A program made the position numbers and the translations under genes. Under the pieces are notes generated by a model, which searched no databases, was not told where the DNA came from, and worked only from the letters and a program-made list of their open reading frames with translations. Below are positions 22,106-34,015 of a DNA stretch of 64,000 nucleotides, one piece after another; position 1 is the stretch's first letter, and every line of letters starts with the position of its first letter. The stretch comes from Rhabditoides inermis (Eukaryota; Nematoda; Chromadorea; Rhabditida; Rhabditidae), in contig CAWZYM010000429.1 in the NCBI GenBank assembly GCA_963966185.1, forward strand, positions 183,501-247,500, written 5' to 3'.

Positions 22106-22566
22106 GTACAGGACCGGACGAGATCCCTGTATACTCTTTTTCTCTGAATCTTCTCTCTCCTTCTCTCCCTGTCTCTCACTACCCGCAGCCGGACCCCATT
22201 TGTGAGGCGCGCTTTGAGATACTATTAGAATCAAACAAAAAAAAAGACGACATGCGGTTTTCTCCTAGACCTTCCCTATCACTCTGCGGTACTCTCTGCC
22301 AAGTTTCACGTTCTAATCTCAATCCAGTCACTTTCTGGGCCTCAATCCATTTCCGGCCAATTCACCCCCTAAAATCGGCCGGATCGGTCGGAACGGAGGC
22401 GGGGGTCAGCCGGCGGCGGGTGTGGGGGACATATGTGTGGGACAACTGAAATGTTATTATGAAAGCATCAACGATGTCACAATGTTGTGACAAGTGTTAT
22501 AAAAAATGACATACATGCACTGAGACCAAGGAAATGTGGATGGTGACTATTGTGATAGTGGTGGAA

Positions 22567-23785
22567 AGAGCGATGTGTGTGAGTGTTGTTTGTGATGGAG
22601 ACACTTGAATAATAAAAAAGTTGCATAAATATAATTGCTTGCCTCACTTTTATCCTTTTATATAGTACTCCGCCAAATGCAGAGCGTTCCAAAATTTGAA
22701 TTCACCACATCATAAGATGAGCGAAACTTTGAAAATTACCTCAAACTTGGGTAATTAAACCGACAAAAGCGTTGTCTCGCGCAATACATGCCCACACAGC
22801 AAGCAATGCTGACATAGTTTTGACACATCTTATTTTAACTTAATTTTTCTTTTACTTTTTGGAAAGAGAAAGCTTTATAGCTTACTAGTTTCATGTTTGT
22901 TTGCAGAAATCAGAGAGAAACTATTTCTGTCGAACACAACAATCCATGTATTCCCTCCTTTAGAATTCTGGAATACGTTTGCGTGAATAACGAGATACGT
23001 TTTATAGTGACCCCCACAAAATAATATAGCGTTACATTTCTGGTTTTGCGAGGAATCTATTTCACTAAACTAGAAGGTTCTAGCTCAAAAACTGACCGAG
23101 TTATTCACGATTTTCTGAAGGCCCAATTTTGGGCCTTCGTGGATCCAGATGTGGGCCTTGTAAGCGGTAGCACGTTGGGGGTCGGTTTGAGCTTTTAGGG
23201 GTTTTTGAATATGGAAATTAATGATCCGGGGAGTGTCAGGATGGGGAAAAAGGGTTTGGAGAGAAGAGGGTGATATGATATGGATATATTTTTTTGCGAA
23301 AAATTAGGTGTCGCGCGAGAGCCGCGCGCGAAGAGAGAAGAGGCGAAATCGAGAGCTCGAACTATAGAAGTGTGAGGTCTTTGCCATTCCGCTGTCAATG
23401 CGCGGCGCCTATGATTGCATATATCAGTTGTGTTGCAGGTGATAACTAGTGATGAAAGTTTGAGTGTGGAGTAAGAGTGATGAGGTGAGTCGGCTGGCGT
23501 CAGGAAAGGTGTGTTATGATGGGTGGTGAGTGAGTGAGTGTCGAGTGAAGAGTGACTGTTGGTGGTGAGACAAGTGATATGACAAGTGATCAGAGTGATA
23601 TCAGTGATTAATAATTGAGTAAAATGGAGTGTAATACATGGTTGGAGAGGAAGTGGTTTCGGTAAGATAGCTATGATATAGTGATACAGTGACAATAGTG
23701 ATTGCATCATAAAAAAGTACGTGAGCGTATGGTACAGGGTTTGAGAGGTCGTTAAGCGCAGGTTTGCATAAACCCATAAACTATA
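22567..23785 (+). repeat. Left arm of large inverted repeat, contains SL1 RNA gene
   Basis: Reverse complement of 29630-31392. Similarity runs through the SL1 RNA gene, the AT-rich segment with CCACA(A)AATAATATAGCG, the stretch ending in GGTCTTTGCCAT, and the inner end GGTTTGCATAAACCCATA. The left arm is about 1.2 kb, the right about 1.8 kb because the right has extra AC/TC-rich segments. Confidence 0.85.
22665..22761 (-). ncRNA. Spliced leader SL1 RNA gene, copy 1
   Basis: The minus strand starting at 22761 carries the 22-nt SL1 leader (GGTTTAATTACCC... ending GTTTGAG) followed at once by the donor GTAATTTT. Downstream is an Sm-type site AAATTTTGG at about 22697-22689 and then a 7-bp stem (GCTCTGC/GCGGAGT, ATTTG loop) with one G-T pair. 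Leader, donor, Sm site and 3' hairpin in this order and a length of about 97 nt match nematode SL1 RNA. SL RNAs donate the leader to mRNA 5' ends by trans-splicing. Upstream promoter region is shared with copy 2. Confidence 0.88.
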
Positions 23786-24407
23786 AAGAATTCCCTCCGA
23801 AATAGATAGGATCGGTAGAAATTAACGCACGGCTAACATCATGTAATAAAATTGAGAATAATGTTAATAATATGATCGTTTTGATAGAGTTCACAGTATT
23901 TTTCAAAATATCAAAACCCGGATAGCATTGGATGCCATAATATTCTGTCATAAAACTATGTTGCACAATTTTATGACACAATGACTGATTCCGTCAATTC
24001 AATATGCTTTATTAATACTTGATAGCATTAATATTTTACAACACCCGAAGGCCCTGGAGAGCACTTACTCGGGCTGTGAAATTTTCTCTGCCGAGAAAGA
24101 AATGTGACGAGAGAATAGAGAAATAACATAAACAAACGCATTGTGGAAGAAATGAAAGATTCACATAGTAGATAACAATGAATGTAGGCAATGCATAACG
24201 GAAATGCGCTGACAATCGATAAAACAGAAGTTGGATTTGAAAGAGAACAGACACTCAAATCAAAAAGATGGAAACAATCACAATGCAAAACGTAAACAAT
24301 AGCAGTGAAATAATGGAAGACGTGAAAACTGACATTCAGGAGTGACATAAAAGAACGTGAATGACATTGATAATATGATATTGACAAAAGAGAGAATAGA
24401 GAGACAA

Positions 24408-24573
24408 TTAGCGACTCATCTTGATCCATGGTCCAGGCGCAGGCAGCTTGTACAGCTCGAGGTCCCTCACAGTCCACTCGCGGCGGCCGGCGACGTCATT
24501 TCTCTCTATGGAAATCTTCCAAGATGAGGCGTACTTGGCGGCATCTTCCGGGTTGTAGTCAGGTCTGGCCCTC
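24408..24573 (-). CDS. Orphan terminal exon inside the inverted repeat
   Basis: Minus-strand stretch reads DYNPEDAAKYASSWKI, SIERNDVAGRREWTVRDLEL and YKLPAPGPWIKMSR then stop. GC-rich, third-position-biased and charged, unlike surrounding AT-rich DNA, so it looks like a genuine last exon. No family recognised and no upstream exon in the same frame was found with confidence. It may be a captured host-gene fragment. Confidence 0.35.
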
Positions 24574-24638
24574 GCGGATTAGATCCAATTCTCATTCAAC
24601 AATTAATTACTTTTCGCACTCCCCTCTCTCTCTCACTC

Positions 24639-24686
<48 letters not shown>

Positions 24687-25624
24687 GCAAAGCAACCGAT
24701 GACAAGCAGACTTGATCAACAGAAGATGCCAATCTCCAAGTTGCCGGCACTCAATCCATCGAAGGATGCCGCCTTGTATCGACGATCTGTATGATTTTCC
24801 CGCATCTGCGAGCACTGATTTTGTTTTGCAGATGCTGCTATCTGTGTTTACCGGCCAATGCTCTTGTTCCTATCGTTTCGTGAAAAGGTCCCGCAGCTGG
24901 TGTGCATCCTCTGTTCTCTCTATTCAGTTCCCATCCTCACTCGGTCCGACATGTACCCCTTATAATCAGTGTTCCTTTCAAGATGTAAATTTTTATGATT
25001 TCTTCCCCCTCCTATACTATATTTGATTACGTACAGCCAATAGTCTTGCTTCAAAGTTTCATTCAATTTCGCTGACGACATTAATTATGAATCTCTTCCG
25101 GTGGAATCAGACCGATTTTCTTGCTGCAAACTTTCTCAGGTATGTCGAAATTGTTTTCAGTTCGTGAGCGCAAGTCTGTTGAGTATACTTTTCTAATCGT
25201 TTCGATTACAGATTCAGATAGAAGATCTCATCTGAATCATCTGATTTCAATCAGGATACTTATACTATCTTCGCTATCAGGCATCATTCAAGCTCGCTAG
25301 AGTAAAATAACTTTTTTAAATGGATTATATCGGATTGCTACCGACTATTTCTAACAGTTCGTGAGTGAAAATCTTCTAATGACACTTCACTTATCGTTCC
25401 GATTGCAGATGGCAGAAGTCTGGATTGTTTTGATACTACTTTATATTGACAATCAAATCAAATACATTGATTCATCTGCAATAAATATATGACAAAAAAA
25501 TCAGAGTTGTGAAACACAGTGAAATAATTATACATAGTTCGAACATTTCGAACGCGCGCGGCAGATGCCCTCTGAGATCGGTCGGATGGAATGCTCTCTG
25601 AGATCGGTCCAGGGCTAAAATTCG

Positions 25625-25628
25625 GATG

Positions 25629-25675
<47 letters not shown>

Positions 25676-25676
25676 G
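25625..25676. repeat. (GA)n microsatellite
   Basis: Continuous GA dinucleotides of about 50 bp. Confidence 0.95.
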
Positions 25677-25877
25677 ACAAGAATATCATGGTGAGCTTAT
25701 TTATGTTTTTGTAATGATGAGCACACGTATTTACTAGCATTACATGTCGCGTGTAAGCCAAATCAGAACTCGGTGGCGGCAGTCTACAAGATGTTGATCG
25801 AGATCGGGCCCCCTCTGTCGCCCGAAACGTAGATTTATATTCAACCAATAGCATCTCACAGTGTCTCGTGCTTTCAG

Positions 25878-26330
25878 AAAACTCGGGCCGCCAAAGGCAA
25901 GTGCTCCAAAATCTCGCCGATGGGGAATCGGAGCCCATCCGGTTCTTCGAGAAGATATGCAGACCTAACTCGCAACGACTGCTACGACTTTGACAAGCAT
26001 TCCTGCGCCCTCATCGCTAAGGTTCTCTCCGCGACCAACTACAAAGAAGAGGTACGATGTCACACATGCATGCGTTGTCACAATTATATAAAAACCACGG
26101 CTAGTCACAATTTTATACACCCAGTGCTGGTTACTATTTTATACAATTCCCGGCTAGTCACAATTGTATAGACTTGAGTATCTCGACAGACTCGTGAAGA
26201 GCCAGCGTAAGCGACCTGTTGCCGTCCTCATTGGACGCCTCGACGCAAGCGGATTGCAAGCGCACCTAGGCAGCAACGGCGGAAGGGGTTTCCCCGGGAT
26301 GTTCGCCGTGTGCTATGACAAGAACAAGGT
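25878..26330 (+). CDS. Orphan exon pair, unrecognised
   Basis: 25878-26051 is preceded by GCTTTCAG and followed by GTACGATG; it encodes 58 residues including YADLTRNDCYDFDKHSCALI. A second GC-rich stretch to 26330 encodes RKRPVAVLIGRLDASGLQAH and GGRGFPGMFAVCYDKNK and ends at a GTGAAC donor. The junction between them does not keep phase with the obvious acceptor at 26171; a weaker acceptor near 26200 would. Probably coding or recently decayed. No homology recognised. Confidence 0.3.
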
Positions 26331-26529
26331 GAACATAGACGCTCCATCTATAATATTATTCAGGGAGATAGTTCGCCGGATCACGGTAGAAAATTGATCT
26401 ACCCTCTTGTCGCATTCGATCTACCTTCTAGTAGTAGCCTTATACCACCTTGGCATGAACCCTTATACCACCCCTGGGTGGTAAAACCCTTATACCACCA
26501 ATGGGTGGCATAAACCCTTATACCACCTG

Positions 26530-26655
26530 TGGGTCGCTCTCTCTCTCTCCTCTCTCTCTCTTCCTCCCCTCTCTCTCTCTCTCCTCTCTCTCTCCCTCCT
26601 CTCTCTCTCTCCCTCCCCCCTCTCTCTCACACACTCTCGCTCTCTCTCACTCACT
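26530..26655. repeat. TC-rich microsatellite
   Basis: CT-rich imperfect dinucleotide tract next to four copies of the phrase CCCTTATACCACC (26440-26525). Confidence 0.85.
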
Positions 26656-27170
26656 CCTAGCAGACACTACATTTGTTTCATCGCAAGTGCACAAAAAGTC
26701 TGTGTTCTGTGTTTGCCGAATTCCCAAGTACAAGCCTTCCCAAGCCGTCTCCGATCCGCGCGCTGATTGGCCGGCGCGCGCTCAAGCCCCGCCCCCTTGT
26801 GTCAATTGTTGTTATGTTTCAGTCGCGGCTGGCGGCGATAGCCGCCGGCTGTCGACTAGGGTTTTTTTAAACGAAAATGTCCACAATATCCAAATTCAAT
26901 CTCCCGTCCGTTGTATCGTATAAGAAGAAGGCCCAAGCACTTCCTCATTCTATTCCCTTCTCGAATCCAACACCGAATCAATAGCAACTTTATCTGCACG
27001 AGTACAAACAGAATTCAGAATTCAGAGACAGACAATTCAGAGACAAGTTAATTTTTATTTAACCCATCTACCCTCAACAGTCACTCACACCTCAACTTGT
27101 AATCACATTACACTTACATGTTATTGTCTTGTTAACGTATCTCCAGAAGTAAAACAGTCTCCATCACCAC

Positions 27171-27442
27171 ATATAGTCGCCGCCTGGTGGATAGTTTCTG
27201 TTATTGCCAGCCGGGGTCAGTTGGCGAAACTCAGTTTCGAGCGAGAGAGGCCAGACAGCGCGGGCAAATGGTCGAGTGTCGCGCGGCCTCTTTGATTCGC
27301 ATGCCGGCTTCTTTGATCGATATTAACGTTTGAAAGCGCGCGCTTGGGTCTCCTCACGACTAGAAGGTAGATCGAATGCGACTAGAGGGTAGATCGATTT
27401 TCTACCGTAATCTGGCGAACTATCTCCCAGAATAATATTATA
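27171..27442 (+). repeat. Inner inverted repeat, left copy
   Basis: Near-perfect reverse complement of 28949-29221 (about 272 bp), with ends CGCCGCCTGGTGGATAGTTT and ATAATATTATA. A partial third copy, in the orientation of the right copy, lies at about 26350-26440. The 1.5 kb between the two arms holds several TATCCGATCGGATA palindromes. Looks like a nested nonautonomous transposon. Confidence 0.9.
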
Positions 27443-29314
27443 TATCCGATCGGATAAATTCGTCAATCTCGTCCATGAGCCATATTGACGCGTATATCCT
27501 ATCTGATAAAGTTCAAATTTCTTGAGGATGGTACATTTTTTGTTGTAATTCGGCATTTAGACATTATTACAGGAGTTTTAGAAGGTACTGATGCAAAGTA
27601 TAGCTCTAAGGTCGATCGTCCACAAAAGTATATCCGATCGGATACGCTCGTCAAAATCGACCATAAAACCGTATCCGATCGGATACGATTTTGGGTTGAC
27701 GAAGTAATTTTTCATCTTTATATTATAGTATTCAAATTAGGAGAAATGATGTAATATAGGCTGTTGTTAGTGTTGGGACATGATTTGTGTTGATTTGTGA
27801 AAGATAGTTGATTTGGCAGGGTCGAGTCTGGTAGGTAAATCCGATCGGATACACTAGTATATCCGATCGGATAAAATCTGCTGGAGCGTCGCCGTATTTT
27901 AGGTTATGGAAATAGCCAAAAATGGCTGTTTGATGGAGTATTGTGAGAATATGGGAAGGTGTTGGGAGGACATATTTGGTTTCCCGTGTATGTGAGGGTT
28001 CTTCTTTGGGTAGAAATCGACGCCGCGCGCGAGCGATGGCTGGGAGCCGAGAACAAAAAAGTTGAGACACGGTATACTAAACACTTGGTCGACGAGATGA
28101 AAGTGCAGCGGAAAAAAAGTTGAATGCAAATGAATTCCAATACGAGTGTGACTGACCGGAGATCACATAGGGTCCAATGGACAATCGTCATAAAATTGTG
28201 GCAAAAGTGGCACAAAATTGTGACAATAAGTACGTTCGTTGGCCTATAGGGGGTATAACGAATATACTGTTCTGGGTTATTTGTTAGTTCATAATAGTAA
28301 TATGGCAGGATGTAGGGGCTTGAAACTGTGTTTCTAGGCTACTTATGAGTGCCTCTATGTGGCGCGATTTTTCGGTTCGCGCGCGATAACGCGTTTGGCC
28401 GGAGCAATTTCATGAAACTTGGTCAGTGTGAGGGAATTATATTTGTGTGCCATGGGGAAGGAGAGGTAGTGTTGAAGCAAGGCTATGACTGGAGTGAGTG
28501 AACATACATGGGATATACAATGTGATTAGATACAGGAGGCGAGGACTTGGTGGTGTGAAGATGGGGTGGTTGGAAGGAGTCGCTCAGCAGGGAGGAGATT
28601 GTGGAACGCCAGCAACATCATAGTTTTTATGGGATATAGGTGGTTGTCATTTCCTGCTGGAGAGTGACTGGGTGGAGGAGGCACGTGTGGGTCGAATGCT
28701 GCGGGATGAGTCGGTGTAAGTAGAGCTTGAAGAAATGAACAAAGTTCATCGATGCTTGAATAGAAAGTGGGGGAACGAGCCACCTGCAGGCATGTGGTGG
28801 ATGAGAGGGGTGACCCCGGCCCGGCGGCCCGAGCTAGTCGGTAGAATGCTGAAAACAGTCGATACGGCCCGAAACGTACCCCGCCACGTAATTAGGTTGC
28901 AAAACCGTGTCAGAAACGACGTTATATAACTGATAGGATGAATAGTTCTATAATATTATTCTGGGAGATAGTTCGCCAGATTACGGTAGAAAATCGATCT
29001 ACCCTCTAGTCGCATTCGATCTACCTTCTAGTCGTGAGGAGACCCAAGCGCGCGCTTTCAAACGTTAATATCGATCAAAGAAGCCGGCATGCGAATCAAA
29101 GAGGCCGCGCGACACTCGACCATTTGCCCGCGCTGTCTGGCCTCTCTCGCTCGAAACTGAGTTTCGCCAACTGACCCCGGCTGGCAATAACAGAAACTAT
29201 CCACCAGGCGGCGACTATACTATTGTATCTGATCGGATAAGTTCAATTTACATCATGGATTTGGCCCAAAATCAACAATATCCGATTGGATAAAGAAGTT
29301 TATCCGATTGGATA
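27443..29314. repeat. Recurrent palindrome TATCCGATCGGATA
   Basis: The 14-bp perfect palindrome occurs at 27443, 27631, 27672 and 27860, with one-base variants at 27839, 29226, 29279 and 29301. All copies lie within or next to the inner inverted-repeat element and several are followed by CGTCAA. Such clustered short palindromes are typical of binding sites for a dimeric protein such as a transposase; this role is inference. Confidence 0.85.
28949..29221 (-). repeat. Inner inverted repeat, right copy
   Basis: Reverse complement of 27171-27442. Begins TATAATATTATTCTGGGAG and ends GGCGGCGACTATA. Confidence 0.9.
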
Positions 29315-29351
29315 TAGTCGTCAAACCCGTCCATCCGACCACCGAGGGTTG

Positions 29352-29371
29352 ACACACCCAAGTTTGAGGTA
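29352..29371 (+). other. Partial SL1 leader sequence
   Basis: ACCCAAGTTTGAGGTAAT matches the last 13 bases of the SL1 leader plus its donor, but the 5' nine bases and the Sm site are absent. A remnant, fused to the dispersed repeat seen near 22345. Confidence 0.6.
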
Positions 29372-29629
29372 ATCCATTTCCGGCCAATTCACCCCCTGAG
29401 GGGTAAATTGGCCAATGCACCCCCTGAGGGCAAATGATCACTGGTGTGCATTAAATCACACAGCTACAGTAACCCGATATCTTGTCATGTCCGAAACGTG
29501 CTCGGAAATTAGATAGAGAGCTTGAAATGGGTACCGCCAGGTGAAGAGTTCGAAGAAAGCATTAGATTTTTTTTCTCAGGGTGATTTCATCACTCTGAGA
29601 ACTCCATTTCGGAGGCACATCTCGATACT

Positions 29630-31392
29630 TTATGGGTTTATGCAAACCTGCGCTTAACAACCTCTCAAACCTTGTACCATACGCTCACGTACTTCTCTTT
29701 TATGATGCAATCACTATTGTCACTGTATCACTCGTCACTGATTACTTTGTCTCCATCCGGAACGATTCGACCCATCCGGCCTATCTCCGAGGCACACTTT
29801 TCTTATCTAATCGTACTTACGTCAAAATGCATGCATCATATTCCTCAAATATTCCACGATCAGCGCCGTTATCACTCTGATCACTTTATCATGTATCACT
29901 GATTTCATAACTTCATTAGCATAATACACCTGTTCACTCTCTAGCTCATCGAAACCACCATGAAAACAGCTCTCCAACTATGTATGGAACACCATTTCAT
30001 CCCACAACCACTCAATTATCATTCACTGATTTCACTCCTATCACCTCATTACGTTTCACTGATCGCATCAGTTCGTCACTATATAATTCCTATCCGAAAC
30101 CGCCTGGATGAGACCTCTCCAACCATGTATTACACTCCATTTCACTCAACCATTACTTAATCCTATCACTCTGATCATTCTATCATGTATCACTGATATC
30201 ACCACTTCGTTAGTAGACAACGCCCAGTGACACTCCATCTCATCGAAATCACCTCGATCAAACCTCTCCAACCATGTATCACACTCCCTATCTCCATATA
30301 ATCACTCAGTTTTTGATCAATGATATCACTCTGATCACTTGTCAAATCACTTGTCTCACCACCAACAGTCACTTTTCACTCAACCACCACAAATTCCCAT
30401 TTTCGATCAGCACTCACTCACTCACCATCGTTCATAACATACTTTTTTTGACGCCAGCCGACTCACCTCATCACTCTCACTCGATATTCAGAGTTGCATC
30501 GCAAATTATCCCCTGCAACACAACTTATCACTATGCAATCATGGCGCTTCGCGCGCCGAGAATAGACAGAGAAATGGCAAAGACCTCACACTTCTATAGT
30601 TCGAGCTCTCGATTTCGCCACTTCTCTCTTCGCGCGCGGCTCTCGCGCGACACCTAAATTTATGCAAAAAAATATATCCATATCATATCACCCTCTTCTT
30701 CCAAACCCCTTTTTTCCCATCCTGAAACTCCCCGGATCATTTATTTCCATATTCAAAAACCCCTAAAACCTCAAGCCTACCCCCAACGTGCTACCGCTTA
30801 CAAGGCCCACATCTGGATCCACGAAAGCCCAAAATTGGGCCTTCAGAAAATCGTGAATAACTCGGTCAGTTTTCGAGCTAGAAACTTTTAGTTTAGTGCA
30901 ATAGATTCCTCGCAAAACCAGAAATTTAACGCTATATTATTTTGTGGGGGTCACTATAAAACGTATCTCGTTATTCACGCAAACGTATTCCAGAATTCTA
31001 AAGGAGGGAGTACATCGATTGTTGTGTTCGACAGAAATTGTTTGTCTCTGATTTCTGCAAAAACATAAAACTAGTAAGCTATAAAGCTTTCTCTTTTCAA
31101 AAAGTAAAAGAAAAAATAAGTTAAAGTAAGATGTGTAAAAACTATGTCAGCATTGCTTGCTGTGTGGGCATGTATTGCGCGAGACAACGCTTTTGTCGGT
31201 TTAATTACCCAAGTTTGAGGTAATTTCAAAGTTTCGCTCATCTTATGATGTGGTGAATTCAAATTTTGGAACGCTCTGCATTTGGCGGAGCACTATATAA
31301 AAGGATAAAAGTGAGGCAAGCAATTATATTTATGCAACTTTTTTATTATTCAAGTGTCTCCATCACAAACAACACTCACACAACATCGCTCT
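29630..31392 (-). repeat. Right arm of large inverted repeat, contains SL1 RNA gene
   Basis: Pairs with 22567-23785 in reverse orientation; the whole structure spans 8.8 kb with 5.8 kb between arms. The segment 29690-30560 has extra internally repetitive phrases such as CAACCATGTAT and CACTGATATCACC, explaining the greater length. Confidence 0.85.
31198..31293 (+). ncRNA. Spliced leader SL1 RNA gene, copy 2
   Basis: Leader at 31198-31219 is the canonical 22-nt SL1 sequence, followed by GTAATTTC as donor. The Sm site AAATTTTGG is at 31261-31269 and the 3' hairpin (GCTCTGC/GCGGAGC, 7 perfect pairs, ATTTG loop) ends at 31291. The phrase TTTTGGAACG right after the Sm core also occurs in C. elegans SL1 RNA as I remember it. 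Upstream 60 bp (GCATTGCTTGCTGTGTGG) is shared with copy 1 and should contain the PSE. The stem is perfect here and has one G-T pair in copy 1, so this copy may be the more constrained one. Confidence 0.92.
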
Positions 31393-31454
31393 CACACACA
31401 AACACTGTGTTACGAGGACCGTTTGGACGGCTTTCTTTGGAATAGAACGCTGTA

Positions 31455-31496
31455 GGGAGGGAGGGAGGGAGGGAGGGAGGGAGGGAGGGAGGGAGG

Positions 31497-31543
<47 letters not shown>
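31455..31543. repeat. (GGGA)n to (GA)n microsatellite
   Basis: GGGA tetranucleotides pass into GA dinucleotides directly before the coding exon at 31546. Confidence 0.95.
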
Positions 31544-31545
<2 letters not shown>

Positions 31546-31548
31546 ACA

Positions 31549-33176
31549 TGATCGATCTGCCACTTCAGACCATCTCGGTGAGCGTGTCGAGCGGCGATGT
31601 GCACATGACCTACAACTTCCCGGCCACCGATCGCGTAGTCGTGCTGAGGGAGGGAGACTGCGCGAGGCACTTCGGTCTGATCGAGGGATTCCGCGTATAC
31701 CACGTCGATGGAGACTGTGAGTGGTGAGAGAGAGGGGGGGGGGGAAGAGCGAGAGAGAGAGAGAGAAGAGAAAGAGAGATTGCAGCGCTCCGCCTCGTTT
31801 CCGATAACACGCAGTTCTGGTCGCTGGCCGTCGACGGCGCTCTCACCTTGGAGCTACTGCGACCCGCCACCGCAGGGCCGATCGAGAGAGACAACCCTGC
31901 TTCGTCCGAGTCCGAGGAGGACCCGGTATGAACATGCATTTGAGTCCTCTCAAAGTACCTGTAAACAGAGATATTGATTCATAAGTCGAGATGAACGTTG
32001 CGTTTTCTCTCATCGATTCCCTACAGTTTTTCGCGAAGAAGGAGAGTAGCGGCGGCCGCAGGAGGCTCGACAGGAAGCGCAAGATCGCATGTCAGGTGGG
32101 GAAGCTTTGCTCGCTCTCGATATATTGAAGTGTTTATTTCCACGGCAAGGGATAATTAATAACGATAAAAGGCAAACATGAAAAAAATATAGTTCCTCAC
32201 CCTTCGTTTTGGAAGTCGCAAATTTGCGAACCGTGTTTTTTTTCTATAGCGGCTGCGCCAAAAAGAACCAAGTAGAAGTAGTAAAACAGTGTGCGAAATT
32301 CGACTACTTATCCTATGAACTCATCGCTCGCTGCAAAAATAGGCTATTGAAAGAATCTATGTACTCACTGTATCTCACCTCTACTGCGAGAATAGAACTA
32401 TGCGGACATGACACTTAGGTGGGTGCACAAAAAGTATCAAATCGAAAAATCGTTCACTTTTCCTTTTCTAATAACTCCCTCACTGCAGTTCCCGTCGTGC
32501 TCTTCGTCCGTCCACCATGCCAACACTGCCCGCCACTCCTACCTCCACCTCCAACCTGTCATGTACGGCTGCACCCGCTGCGAATTCAAGATCAATAGTG
32601 AGTTCTTGAGTTTTTGTGAGAGAATAAAACAGTCGTCCACAATAAGAATGAGCCATGATGTGAATTTGCCACATCGTGTCGTTTGACTCGAAAAGATGTA
32701 TACTACCGTAATAAAAACCCAACGGTTACATTTTTACTACAGTAATTCGAAGGATAGTATTGTTGTATTGTTTTCCCAAAATGCTAGTTATGATCTAATA
32801 ATTCTTTTTCTTTTCAGGTGTGGAGGTTCTGGATACGCATCTCGCCTTGTGTGAAGGAGAGAAGCGAGATTTCAGAGGAGATAAGGAGGTGAGGGAAACG
32901 CTGCGTTTTTTGTCCATTCACACATTGCTCGCTCTTCCCTCTCTCCATTATCTCTCTCTCTCTCTCTCCCTCTCCCTCTCCCTCTCCCTCCCTCTCCCTC
33001 TCTCTCTCCCTCTCTCCCTCTCTCCCTCTCTCCCTCTCTCTATCCGCTCCCTCTCCCCCCTCTATTTCTCTCTCCACCCTATCTCCCCCCTCTCTTCCCT
33101 CTCTCCAATATGTATTGTTCAGGTGAAGCGCAAGATGGCGAAGGCGCGCGCCCGCTGCTTCCCGCCACGGACGTGA
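31549..33176 (+). CDS. Small zinc-finger protein, six exons
   Basis: Exons about 31549-31716, 31785-31926, 32027-32095, 32490-32600, 32819-32889 and 33122-33176 keep phase at each junction. The N-terminal half (about 100 residues, starting MIDLPLQTISVSVSSG) has no known domain; then an acidic SESEED stretch and a basic cluster (RRRLDRKRKIAC). The zinc-binding part is C-x4-C-x12-H...YGCTRCEFKIN...H-x3-C, the same pattern as the modules at 57.4 and 59.4 kb (FRCTLCPFKAN, FKCTLCSYRTN). It ends ARARCFPPRT. GA or TC microsatellites fill two introns. A paralogue of that local family; a nucleic-acid-binding role is inferred only from the finger. Confidence 0.6.
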
Positions 33177-33510
33177 GAGACATTTTTTTTACAGAAACTT
33201 TTTTTTCTGCACAGAAACCAAATGGATTTCTCGATTGTTGTTGTTGTACATTGTTGTGTGTCGTTTATTGTTGCTAGTTACTTGCAAATAAACATCTGAC
33301 CAGTGAGATTATCGAGAAGGGGACGGGGTGTGGTGTAAGTGTCACGCGTAATCTGGTATATGATGGATGTTCACCCTGAATCGCTCAACTGTTCTCTGGG
33401 GAGTCTAGAGAAGTACGTATTCGCGTCCGCTTTGACTTTGGAATCAGAAGAGACACAATGCGTCTCTTTCTACTTCTCGTTTTCTCCTTATCTCACATCG
33501 CTCTATCCAT

Positions 33511-33788
33511 TCCAGTGCCAGGCTATGGCGATTGCGAATTCAGTAAGTTATTTGTTTAAAGTTCCCGCCAATTCTTCAGTTCAAATAACCCCGCACCATT
33601 CGTGCGCAAAGGCGATTTTTCACGGTCGCGCGCAAGCAGCGCAATTTGGAACGCCGACAACGGCACGGACACGTTCCACTTTGCTCACTTACTCACTCTG
33701 TCCAACCTCATGTGCAGAAACTACTGCCAGGTGGTGAGCAAGTCAAAGTGGAGCGAGCAACCATACTCGGCGAGTCCAGCAGAAACAG
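33511..33788 (+). CDS. Possible two-exon gene fragment, unrecognised
   Basis: Exon 33514-33541 (PGYGDCEFS) joins 33611-33787, which encodes WNADNGTDTFHFAHLLTLSN, LMCRNYCQ and SKSKWSEQPYSASPAET before a GTGAGAGG donor. Composition and phase look coding. No start codon or family identified; upstream exons may exist near 33.35 kb. Confidence 0.3.
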
Positions 33789-33879
33789 TGAGAGGCGGTG
33801 GGGCAAAATGAGGACCCGACCGCACGCCGCGGGAAAAAGAATAAGAATAAGAATGCGAGGTCATGTATAGCATACGTCA

Positions 33880-34015
33880 GAGCGATAGTTTTCGATCTAC
33901 CTCGCTTGCAGCTCGGGATACGGTGCTCTAACCATCTAACTCTCTTGTTTTGCGCGCTATTGCCGCGAGCTGACTCCCCGTCTTCCTCTGATCAAACCCG
34001 GCAGCGCGCGGCTGA
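33880..34015 (-). repeat. tRNA-like dispersed repeat, copy 2
   Basis: Minus strand contains GAGTTAGATGGTTAGAGCAC (A-box-like) and then GCGAGGTAGATCGAAAAC. Similar to 15960-16100 and 61425-61540. Does not fold into a full tRNA. Confidence 0.4.
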
